Below, one piece after another: positions 1 to 7,265 of a DNA stretch of 64,000 nucleotides (position 1 is its first letter; every line of letters begins with the position of its first letter). Source of the stretch: an uncultured Parvibacter sp. (GTDB taxonomy: Bacteria > Actinomycetota > Coriobacteriia > Coriobacteriales > Eggerthellaceae); the NCBI GenBank assembly GCA_910587945.1, contig CAJUNI010000003.1, positions 25,856-89,855 of the forward strand. Direction: 5' to 3'. The notes beneath the pieces were generated by a model, which saw only the letters and a list, made by a program, of their open reading frames with translations, was not told the origin of the DNA and searched no databases. Position numbers and translations under genes: made by a program.

Positions 1-2
1 CA

Positions 3-395
3 AACCTCTATATCGATGAGCGTGGCCTGAATGATCGTGACACCCCGACCATGACGCCGCAACTTGCTGCGACTCATCTCATCGAAGTTCTAGCTCCGCG
101 CTCTGCAGCCAAGCAAGCCTACATCACCGGCCTCGACCATCTGTCCTCATCCACCGACATGCACCACGTGATAAACGCCGTCCACACGGACTCGCGCTGT
201 ACCGGCCACACCCATGTGGCTCTCGATGCCATCGCTGACGCACTCGACTATTGCGACCGCCACAACACCCAAAACTCATCGGTGGCAATCTCAGCCGAAA
301 AGATCATCGCACAGCGATTCCCAACCCGAACCCCAGCAAAAGCCCCCTATACACCCGAACAGAGGCCTTTTGATCTCGATTTCGGCATTGCGTAA
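3..395 (+). CDS. Hypothetical protein, 5' end outside window
   Basis: The frame is open from the window edge to a TAA at 393-395. The first internal ATG (51) has no clear ribosome site, so the gene probably starts upstream and only the last 130 or so codons are visible. The product is mildly acidic and His/Thr/Ala-rich, without membrane segments or a recognised motif. A strong terminator follows about 100 bases downstream, so this is the last gene of a plus-strand unit. I do not recognise the family. Confidence 0.6.
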   Translation, partial: NLYIDERGLNDRDTPTMTPQLAATHLIEVLAPRSAAKQAYITGLDHLSSSTDMHHVINAVHTDSRCTGHTHVALDAIADALDYCDRHNTQNSSVAISAEKIIAQRFPTRTPAKAPYTPEQRPFDLDFGIA

Positions 396-491
396 GCTCA
401 AAAACACCCGAAATCGTATTTAAGGCGTCTCTCGTCAAATCTAAGCGATTTTAGCCGAAAATTTGAACCCCAACACCGCCCCAGAAATCAC

Positions 492-524
492 AAGCGCTCA
501 GAAACGACCTGAGCGCTTCATTTT
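492..524 (+). terminator. Rho-independent terminator
   Basis: A perfect 10-bp stem (AAGCGCTCAG with CTGAGCGCTT) has a 7-base loop and is followed by CATTTTT. It ends the plus-strand transcript carrying the first gene. Confidence 0.85.
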
Positions 525-630
525 TCTCCGAAACCCTGTGAAAAATTGTCCGATGCGGACAAAGTGCGCACGAATGGCAATCCAGCCATCGTGCTTGCAC
601 GCAACCAACTTCCCGAAGGGATGGACACCG

Positions 631-957
631 ATGAATAATTTTGAATTTGAACTACACGGCAGAACTTACAAACGAGTACCGAAGAACATAGCCCGTAAAA
701 TTTACGACGCCGGCCACCCGGTCTTGTTCTGTCCCTGCAATCTGAACCCCGCATCCCCATGGAGACCTGGTGTCACCTTCGACAATACCTGCAAGGAGTC
801 TTTCGAGGACGCAGCGATACTTGCAGAGGTTTCCAACTGTTACGACGCAGAGACTGGTCGATATCTGGCCTATTACGTCGACACCGACGCAATGGCCAAA
901 GTACTCGCCCCAAAGGAAAACCCCAATGCTGCGACCGACACGGCGGGTGAAGCCTAA
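631..957 (+). CDS. Hypothetical protein, first gene of a coupled pair
   Basis: This encodes 108 residues. The start is ATG 631, preceded by AAGGGA at good spacing; the longer reading from 463 overlaps the upstream terminator and is not believable. The protein is soluble and has a CxC pair (FCPCNLNP) near residue 35. Its stop overlaps the ATG of the next gene by one base (TAATG), so the two are translationally coupled. Because the partner looks like a YgiT/MqsA-type antitoxin, this could be a toxin or co-regulator, but it does not resemble MqsR and I do not assign a function. Confidence 0.7.
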   Translation: MNNFEFELHGRTYKRVPKNIARKIYDAGHPVLFCPCNLNPASPWRPGVTFDNTCKESFEDAAILAEVSNCYDAETGRYLAYYVDTDAMAKVLAPKENPNAATDTAGEA

Positions 958-1427
958 TGAATACGTACTGCACCCACTGTCAGGATTCCACTCCTGTGAC
1001 CATCAAACCCACGACCATCGCTATGAACGTCGATGGACTCACGATTCAGTTCGAAGGCCAAATGGCTGTCTGCGACCAGTGTGGCCATGAGGCCACATCG
1101 CAAGACTGCCAGCAATACAATGGCAGACAGTTCAGAGCCGAGATCAACAAGCCGCGGCTCTTGAACCCCAAAGCGGCCCTTCACGCTCGCACTACACTGC
1201 ACTTAAGTGCCGACTACGTGGCCCATTGCCTGAACATTCCTCTAGCTGTGTTTACAGCCATCGAAACTGGCGCTTGTGCTGTTACACCCAGTCAACTCAA
1301 AGCCCTCGCCACCATCTACCTGGTCGAGCCTGATGAACTGATCAACCCCGATTTCACTGAACCAGGTACCTACCGCCGCGAAGTCGACGACCTCCGCCGG
1401 TATGTCCGTCGAAGCACCAAGACATAA
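957..1427 (+). CDS. YgiT/MqsA-like zinc-finger HTH regulator (possible antitoxin)
   Basis: This encodes 156 residues. The N-terminus has two CxxC knuckles (CTHC near residue 5 and CDQCGHE near residue 39) typical of the YgiT-type zinc finger. The second half has helix-turn-helix character with a pattern like Xre/HigA antitoxins (ALATIYLVEPDEL region). In the MqsA family such proteins bind their own promoter and neutralise a partner toxin encoded just upstream. The one-base overlap with the preceding gene and the terminator four bases after the stop define a two-gene unit. The fold is inferred from motifs; the toxin-antitoxin role is a hypothesis. Confidence 0.65.
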   Translation: MNTYCTHCQDSTPVTIKPTTIAMNVDGLTIQFEGQMAVCDQCGHEATSQDCQQYNGRQFRAEINKPRLLNPKAALHARTTLHLSADYVAHCLNIPLAVFTAIETGACAVTPSQLKALATIYLVEPDELINPDFTEPGTYRREVDDLRRYVRRSTKT

Positions 1428-1430
1428 GAT

Positions 1431-1463
1431 AAGCCCCCTGTATTCACAGGGGGCTTTCTTTTT
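1431..1463 (+). terminator. Terminator after the zinc-finger gene
   Basis: An 11-bp stem (AAGCCCCCTGT with ACAGGGGGCTT) has a 4-base loop and is followed by TCTTTTTCTT. It separates the plus-strand pair from the convergent transfer operon. Confidence 0.85.
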
Positions 1464-1488
1464 CTTCCTGGGGAAGGTCGAAAACAGA

Positions 1489-3579
1489 TTAAGCGACGAT
1501 ATTGGCGCCGACTGCACCACCGATAGCCAGAGAGCCCAGCATAACCACGATATAACCGGCAAGCATAATCACATTCATACGAGCCCGAGCCGCGGTCATC
1601 GCATCCAGCTCATCGGTCAGGCGCGTGATCATCGCTGTCTGATCGGCATGAATTTGCGCATGACGGGCCTCAACGGCCATCTCAATGGAACCAGCACGCT
1701 CGTCAGCAGCCTGCGCGCGCTTCTCAGTGTCCGCCATGCGATCCTCAAGCTCGGTCACATGCTTGGAGTACACCGACTCGCGCATACGGGCGTCATCGGC
1801 AGCCTGAGTACGCAGACGCTCGATCTCGCTCTTCAGCGCCTCCTCGCGCTGCATGGCTTCACGACGCTCAGTCTCCAGCTTGCCATTCAGCTCATTACGC
1901 GTAGTCTCCAACGCCTTGAGCTGACGGTTCTCTTCATCGAGAACGCGAATGCGAATCAGTTCGTTCTCCTTCTCAGCGTCTGCAAACTGACGAATAGCCT
2001 CCAGATGACGCTTATACTCGACATCCTCCTTGTCGCGAGCAACCTGGTATTTAGCATTGATGAGCGAAAGAATTTCACTCGTGCCATGCTCCATCATCTT
2101 AGCCGCCATAGCACGGCGCTCATCATTCAGCTTGCGCATAGCGTCGCCGTGCTGGTTGCGAATGGACTCCTCAACCAGATCCTGCACACGAGCCAGCTCA
2201 AGGGCATGCTGCTCGCTGTAGCGACGCTTATAGGAAGCAGCCGCAGCATCAGAGGCCTCCTTTGCCACATTCTCAATGCTGGTGTTCCACTCGGCCTCGA
2301 CCTCACTGCGCTGGCGCTCCACGTGCTCGCTGCGATGGGCTAGAGCCTCGCTCATCAGATCATCGACCAGCAGACGCTTGGAGCCGAACAAAGTATCAGC
2401 GTCATCGATATCCAGGCTCTTAGCCACACGCTGAGCCAGGAGACCGCACTGCTCCATAAACTCAGCGCGAGCAGCGCGAATGTTCTCGTCATGCAGACGA
2501 GCAAGCTCGGTATTAGCCACTCGGCTCATATCAGACAGCTGGTCGGCCAGCCAACCATCACCGCGGTCAGTCGGGAACGGAATGAACTCGTTATTGCAGA
2601 CGAACATAGCATCGAAGGCATCCATCGGAGTCTCGATATCCAGATCGCCCGAATAAAACACACGATTCACCGTCTTGGTGTACGCCTCTTCAGCGGCACC
2701 GGCAGCCTCCTCGATGTCAGTGAGATCCATCACGTCAGACTCGGCCTCAGCCTCGTCCTCCTCGTCGGCGACATCGTAGTCGTCATATACAGGCATCTCA
2801 TCCTCGAACATCGACTCGTCCATGGGAGTAGAATCATTGCCCCACCCACCATTGCCGAAATCCAGGTCCTCCTCATAAGAGTAGGCCGTGGTCTCGATCT
2901 CGGCTTCAGGCTCGAACGGAGCCGCAGGCTCAGGCTCACCGCCGAACATGTCAACATCGTCCATGGCAGGCACGTCCTCAACGACGGGCTCTTCAGCGAC
3001 CACCGGTTCGAACACCTCAGTCGGCACCATCGGTTCGGGCGCCTCCACGCCCGCAAGCACAGCAGCGGAAACGGTGCCCGCCACACAGGCCTTCGCCTGC
3101 GCGAAGGTCAGCTCGGCATCCAGGTCACCCTCGCACGAGCGCCCGGTCATCGGAATCGGCACTGTGTAAGGGTGGTACTTCGCCCCAACAAGCATCGGGA
3201 ACTCTTCCATAGCCTCCAGCGTGCGCTCAGAAGGAATGAAACAGATCAGCTCATTGTCAAGCAGGGTCTTGGTGATCATCACATCGATAGCACCATGATT
3301 GATGGCCTCGATGAGCGACCCCTTATCTTCGTTCTTCTTGTCCTTTTCAGTGAGCCCGCCGATTTCAGCGGTGTTGAGAAGCCAGCCCAGATAGCGCACG
3401 CCATCCGGAGCCTCGAACTTGAGATTGGGGCTCTCCTGGAAGGTAGCCAGTGCACTCTCAAGAACGCTCTCGCGCAGCACCTTGCACATGTGGCCGCGCT
3501 TCTTCTTGGTGGCCGGAGCAGCCGCCGTCTCTGCGGCATGCTTGCCCTCGTTGCCCTTTTTAACGAATCCGAATGCCAT
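1489..3579 (-). CDS. Long coiled-coil protein with C-terminal membrane anchor
   Basis: This encodes 696 residues. The start is ATG 3579 after AGAGAGGATATCGAC. In order: a basic Lys/Ala-rich N-terminus (1-35), a folded region (about 36-180), a very acidic Pro/Glu/Asp linker (about 190-300), a long charged helical region with heptad character (about 340-660), and one hydrophobic C-terminal segment (about 672-692) ending at the membrane. It is therefore probably tail-anchored with the coiled coil in the cytoplasm. It follows the ClpB-like AAA+ gene and has its own extended -10 promoter, so it may scaffold or tether that ATPase or the transfer channel. I do not recognise a named family. Confidence 0.8.
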   Translation of the reverse strand: MAFGFVKKGNEGKHAAETAAAPATKKKRGHMCKVLRESVLESALATFQESPNLKFEAPDGVRYLGWLLNTAEIGGLTEKDKKNEDKGSLIEAINHGAIDVMITKTLLDNELICFIPSERTLEAMEEFPMLVGAKYHPYTVPIPMTGRSCEGDLDAELTFAQAKACVAGTVSAAVLAGVEAPEPMVPTEVFEPVVAEEPVVEDVPAMDDVDMFGGEPEPAAPFEPEAEIETTAYSYEEDLDFGNGGWGNDSTPMDESMFEDEMPVYDDYDVADEEDEAEAESDVMDLTDIEEAAGAAEEAYTKTVNRVFYSGDLDIETPMDAFDAMFVCNNEFIPFPTDRGDGWLADQLSDMSRVANTELARLHDENIRAARAEFMEQCGLLAQRVAKSLDIDDADTLFGSKRLLVDDLMSEALAHRSEHVERQRSEVEAEWNTSIENVAKEASDAAAASYKRRYSEQHALELARVQDLVEESIRNQHGDAMRKLNDERRAMAAKMMEHGTSEILSLINAKYQVARDKEDVEYKRHLEAIRQFADAEKENELIRIRVLDEENRQLKALETTRNELNGKLETERREAMQREEALKSEIERLRTQAADDARMRESVYSKHVTELEDRMADTEKRAQAADERAGSIEMAVEARHAQIHADQTAMITRLTDELDAMTAARARMNVIMLAGYIVVMLGSLAIGGAVGANIVA

Positions 3580-3681
3580 GTCGATATCCTCTCTTATCCG
3601 ATCTTCCCCTGGAAGGGCATCCTACCCATATCCATTGACGCTCGGAGCCACCCGTCGACCCCAAATACGTGCTTGGTGATT

Positions 3682-3690
3682 AGTATACCA
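3682..3690 (-). promoter_or_regulatory. Extended -10 promoter for the coiled-coil gene
   Basis: The minus strand reads TGG-TATACT about 100 bases upstream of the start codon. There is no good -35, which fits an extended -10 promoter. The same TGG-TATAMT form recurs elsewhere in the window. Confidence 0.55.
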
Positions 3691-3698
3691 TCGAAATG

Positions 3699-6356
3699 CT
3701 ACCGCGCAGCCGACACTTTTACATGAGCCTCGGAAACCAAGCGCTCTTTGTTCTCGTAGGTCATCTCACCTTCGATCTGAACATTCACGCGCTTGTGCTC
3801 AGGATGCTCGTTAATGAACTTCGCTACCGCGCACGTCACCTCGGAATCCATCTTAGTCATGATTGCGCGGGCGCCACCAGCATCTGAGTCCGTGGTGAGC
3901 ATGTCCTCGGTAAGGTAATCCACCACCTTGCCGCTGATGAAGAGCTTCACACCGTGCACGTCAAGCACCCGCTCCTTCAGCGCCATAAGACGGGATTTCG
4001 CAATCCGCTTCATGGTGTCGCGGGACAAAGGCTGAAACGGCACGATACAGTCGATACGACCGAGCAGCTCAGGCGGGAACCGATCTGCACCCGTGGTCGC
4101 CACCAGCGACTTGCGAATAAGCGCTTCATAGCGAGCAAGCTCCTTACCGCTGCCCGTGTCATCAGCCGCATACTGGGCGATGTCCTTGTAGATCTCACTA
4201 CCGGCATTGGTCGTGAGAACGATGTAGGTGTTCACAAAGCTCACCACACGACCGTTCACATCTGTCAGCCGACCATCGTCCAGCACCTGCAACAGAAGAC
4301 GACTCACACTTGCGCATGCCTTCTCGATCTCATCGAGAAGCACCACGCAATAAGGCCGCGCCCACACCCGATCGGTAAGCTCTTGGCGGAACCGGTCGAG
4401 CGACTCAGGGTTGGCATACTCGGACATATCGAAGCGCACCAGAGAGCGGTCATTGTCGTTGAACAGAATGCGCGCCAACTGTTTGGTAAGCTCGGTGTTG
4501 TGCGTTACCACGAAGTCCCCTGTGAGGTACAAATGAGCGCTCGTGTACGGTTCATCCAGATAGATGCAGCGCATACCCACGCGCTCATCGGTCTTCTTAA
4601 CACTCACAATGCGCAGCCAACCCTCATCAGGCAGCTCCCCGTGGGCCATAGCCTCACCGCAGGCCATACCGGCCTCCACCGTGCAGCACATACCCTCATA
4701 ATCCTCGTGCTTGCCGTTCACCGCCACGCGCACCGTTGCATGCCCGTCTTCATGAATACTCGAACCCAGTACGCGGGCCTTCCAACCAAGAGAGCGAGCG
4801 CAGAACAGCGCTGCCTCGACAGCACCTTCATGCACGTCCAGCACATAGGCGCCTTCGATCTCATCGTCGATGTTAACCTCGCAACGAATGCGACCATTAC
4901 CACCAGCAGATAGCCCCGCCCACATGCGTTTGCGCTGGAGTATCGAACCGATGCAAGCATCGATCGGATCACCGTAGTCGCACACACCGAACTGTGCGAG
5001 CATCATACCTGCCTGGTAAAACTTCGAGCCGGGCACATCGGACTCGGGAAACCGCGCCGGGCTTGCCAAAGGCAGCACCAAATTCATGCCCGCTTCCATC
5101 ATGGATGCCAGTACCTCGGTGGACTCGTCATGATCGTGCATGAACAGACGCCCATTGCGCACCTCGCCCACGCACCACAGGTGATCACCCGCACAGCGCA
5201 CCACCTGGCCGTCATCAAGCGTCAACTCCCAACAGATAAGATCCCCCGTCTGCGGGAACACACCACCGACGCGGCACTCGCGCCCATCAGGGGTGTACAC
5301 CCAGTCACCCTCACGCAGATGACCCAGAGGACGGCGGCTCGGCAGAGGGTCTCCAGCCTTACGCATGACCATGAGGTCATCGTCAGCAATGGCCTTGCCC
5401 GAACCCGTAGAACCCGTCAGAAGCATCGTGGCCATCGGTTTGGTCTTATCGTTCAAGTCTGCCACGCACAACTGTAGACGCTTGGCCACTGCCATCGTGG
5501 CATAGTCCTGAGCAAAGACGTGACGGTCGAGCTCCGACTTGATGGCCGTCGCATCGACGTTCATGGCCACGTTCACGCCCTCAGACTCATAGATGCAGCG
5601 GGCCAGAAGATCCGCCGTCATGCCCTCACCAGTGCGACGATGCCAACCCACCATCTGATCAAGCATCAGAATGGACTTACGAGGCTGGGCATTAGAGGGT
5701 ACATATCGGTTCGTATACTCATAAATGAGATGGAACAGCGAATCATCGTGGAACAGGCCCGCGACATCATAGCGCTCAGCCATACCCTTCATGATGGCAA
5801 CGCACGTGTCCTCATCAGGCTCGGGCACGTTCACGCGGTGCAGACGCTCCACCAAAGGCTGGTTTGGAGCAATGTGTTCGCGGAACTCGGCAAACGTCGT
5901 TGCCGCCGCCACGCGAATGCCGCGGGTGCCAGAGTCGGCCAGAAGCGGCTTCAATGCCTCCACCGCAGCGGCCGACAGCTGGACAATCTGATGGAACTCG
6001 TCGATGAAAAGAACAATCTCATGCCCGCGAGATGCCTCCTCGGCAGCCTCGTCGAACATGATCTTGAGCAGCGCGGCCATCTCATCGGGATTCTGAATAT
6101 CTGCAATCATACGGGCCAGATCGACCTCAAGATAATCCCGCTCAGGGTCTTCCAGCATACAGCCTTGCATCAATGCGGTCTTACCTGAGCCGGCAGGCGC
6201 GAGCAAAATCACGTTGCACAACTCGGGTCGTGAAAACGACGCCATGATGGTATTGATGATCTTCTCCCGACCCAACAGGGGCCGCTGCATAGGGCGCAAC
6301 GGCGCCGTATACCGTTTGAGCACGGAAGTCTCCGTGCCCGCCATTTCCTCAGACAT
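3699..6356 (-). CDS. ClpB/ClpA-like double AAA+ ATPase interrupted by an intein
   Basis: This encodes 885 residues. The start is ATG 6356 (MSEEMAG) after GGAGATGCATT; the longer frame crosses the promoter. AAA+ domain 1 has Walker A APAGSGKT (about 53-60) and Walker B VLFIDEF (about 115-121). AAA+ domain 2 has Walker A TGSTGSGK (about 314-321), interrupted after Lys by a 299-residue intein, and then resumes TELTKQLA. Its Walker B VVLLDEIEK and the LLQVLDDGRLTD segment are typical of Clp/Hsp100 D2. The spliced protein would be about 586 residues, short for ClpB and lacking an obvious middle coiled coil. Hsp100 proteins unfold or disassemble protein complexes. Here it sits among conjugation genes, so a role in relaxosome or channel remodelling is inferred. 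Splicing is needed to make the second P-loop. Confidence 0.9.
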   Translation of the reverse strand: MSEEMAGTETSVLKRYTAPLRPMQRPLLGREKIINTIMASFSRPELCNVILLAPAGSGKTALMQGCMLEDPERDYLEVDLARMIADIQNPDEMAALLKIMFDEAAEEASRGHEIVLFIDEFHQIVQLSAAAVEALKPLLADSGTRGIRVAAATTFAEFREHIAPNQPLVERLHRVNVPEPDEDTCVAIMKGMAERYDVAGLFHDDSLFHLIYEYTNRYVPSNAQPRKSILMLDQMVGWHRRTGEGMTADLLARCIYESEGVNVAMNVDATAIKSELDRHVFAQDYATMAVAKRLQLCVADLNDKTKPMATMLLTGSTGSGKAIADDDLMVMRKAGDPLPSRRPLGHLREGDWVYTPDGRECRVGGVFPQTGDLICWELTLDDGQVVRCAGDHLWCVGEVRNGRLFMHDHDESTEVLASMMEAGMNLVLPLASPARFPESDVPGSKFYQAGMMLAQFGVCDYGDPIDACIGSILQRKRMWAGLSAGGNGRIRCEVNIDDEIEGAYVLDVHEGAVEAALFCARSLGWKARVLGSSIHEDGHATVRVAVNGKHEDYEGMCCTVEAGMACGEAMAHGELPDEGWLRIVSVKKTDERVGMRCIYLDEPYTSAHLYLTGDFVVTHNTELTKQLARILFNDNDRSLVRFDMSEYANPESLDRFRQELTDRVWARPYCVVLLDEIEKACASVSRLLLQVLDDGRLTDVNGRVVSFVNTYIVLTTNAGSEIYKDIAQYAADDTGSGKELARYEALIRKSLVATTGADRFPPELLGRIDCIVPFQPLSRDTMKRIAKSRLMALKERVLDVHGVKLFISGKVVDYLTEDMLTTDSDAGGARAIMTKMDSEVTCAVAKFINEHPEHKRVNVQIEGEMTYENKERLVSEAHVKVSAAR
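4497..5393 (-). other. Class 3 intein inside the second Walker A motif
   Basis: The insertion is 299 residues, from Ala1 (GCC at 5391-5393) to the C-terminal His-Asn with +1 Thr (ACC at 4494-4496). It carries the class 3 signature. There is no Cys or Ser at position 1. Block B reads CAGDHLW with Trp two residues after the His. Block F has Cys in MRCIYLDEP, followed by HLYLTGDFVVTHNT with Thr just before His-Asn, giving the W-C-T triad. Class 3 inteins start splicing through the block F Cys instead of residue 1. Between blocks B and F lies a reduced region resembling a decayed LAGLIDADG endonuclease. Both junctions restore an uninterrupted GSTGSGKT P-loop. Confidence 0.9.
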
Positions 6357-6433
6357 AATGCATCTCCGTAAATCCCCTTGAGAACGAAAACGCCACCCCG
6401 CAGCGCTCCATTCGATTATTTTCTCACAAAAAC

Positions 6434-6462
6434 AGAATACCAGATGAAAACCCCTGACACAA
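6434..6462 (-). promoter_or_regulatory. Promoter of the intein-containing AAA+ gene
   Basis: On the minus strand the -35 is TTGTGT (6457-6462), the spacer is 17 bp, and the -10 is TATTCT (6434-6439) preceded by TGG. It lies directly after the terminator of the upstream gene. Confidence 0.6.
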
Positions 6463-6490
6463 TAAAAAGACCGCCCCCGAAGGGGCGGTC
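6463..6490 (-). terminator. Terminator of the gene ending at 6527
   Basis: A 9-bp GC stem (GACCGCCCC with GGGGCGGTC) has a 4-base loop and is followed on the minus strand by TTTTTA. It closes the unit that includes the relaxase side of the operon. Confidence 0.85.
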
Positions 6491-6526
6491 GCACATCTCC
6501 GACAGATTGACTTGCTGTCAATGCTG

Positions 6527-7156
6527 TTAGCAAATCTCGGGACCCTGATCCTCCACGACCTGCTCGACCTCGGCGGTCTCCTCAACCTCATCCACCGGGA
6601 TCTCGGCAGCGCGTTCAGCAGCCTTGTCAGCGTTGTACTTCTGCCAAGCGGCATCGCGCACAGCGTTGGCAGTCTCAAGCACGGCAGGCTCAAAGGGCGG
6701 GAAGCCCTCGGCGGCACGGTCAAACGCATTCACGTGGCCTTCCTTGGTGTTCGGCAGGATCTTGCCAGTACCTTCGTTCTTGAACAGGTCGGCCTTGACG
6801 CCGCCGATAAACACATGACCGCGCTCATCGGTAAAGGTCTCGCCCATCTCCTGGAGCATCTCCACCTGGCCCACAGTCAGGTTCACGATACGGTCCTGAA
6901 TACGACGGGTCTGACCCTCGTTCTGGCGGTCGGGAACCTCGACCAGACGGGTGTTCAGCCAGGGATTGGTGTCAGCAGTCTGCTCGCCGGAAAGCACCTT
7001 CTCCGGATCGAGATTGGTCTGATCCACCATCGGGATGCAACCGATGTGGGTCACCTTGTCGGGCTCAGCCTTGCTGAACTTGCGCTGACCGTAGCTGTTC
7101 GCCACTTCAATGATGAGCGGAACCTGAGTCCAAGAGCCCTTACCAGTGAGATTCAT
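6527..7156 (-). CDS. Hypothetical conjugation-region protein
   Basis: This encodes 209 residues. The start is ATG 7156 (MNLTGKGSW), eight bases after a strong AGGAGG; the longer reading would run through the promoter at 7212-7241. The protein is soluble, without signal or membrane segments. The C-terminal 60 residues are acidic and Glu/Val-rich. It lies between the relaxase and AAA+ genes with its own promoter and terminator, so it is probably expressed strongly as a single-gene unit. No family recognised. Confidence 0.75.
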   Translation of the reverse strand: MNLTGKGSWTQVPLIIEVANSYGQRKFSKAEPDKVTHIGCIPMVDQTNLDPEKVLSGEQTADTNPWLNTRLVEVPDRQNEGQTRRIQDRIVNLTVGQVEMLQEMGETFTDERGHVFIGGVKADLFKNEGTGKILPNTKEGHVNAFDRAAEGFPPFEPAVLETANAVRDAAWQKYNADKAAERAAEIPVDEVEETAEVEQVVEDQGPEIC

Positions 7157-7211
7157 AACTTGCCTCCTGTGCAAATAGCGGCCTCGCCCCTTCGCGAAAC
7201 CTGATGAAAGC

Positions 7212-7241
7212 ATAATAAATAGTAAGAATGCTACTCGTCAA
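7212..7241 (-). promoter_or_regulatory. Promoter of the 209-residue gene
   Basis: On the minus strand the -35 is TTGACG (7236-7241), the spacer is 18 bp and the -10 is TATTAT (7212-7217). This is the best sigma70-type match in the transfer region. Confidence 0.6.
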
Positions 7242-7265
7242 ATCGAAATCGGTGAGCGGAAAACG

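Noticed and set aside
2491..3726. Plus-strand ORF of 411 residues opposite the coiled-coil gene
   Set aside because: It is Arg/His-rich antisense and crosses the promoter region.
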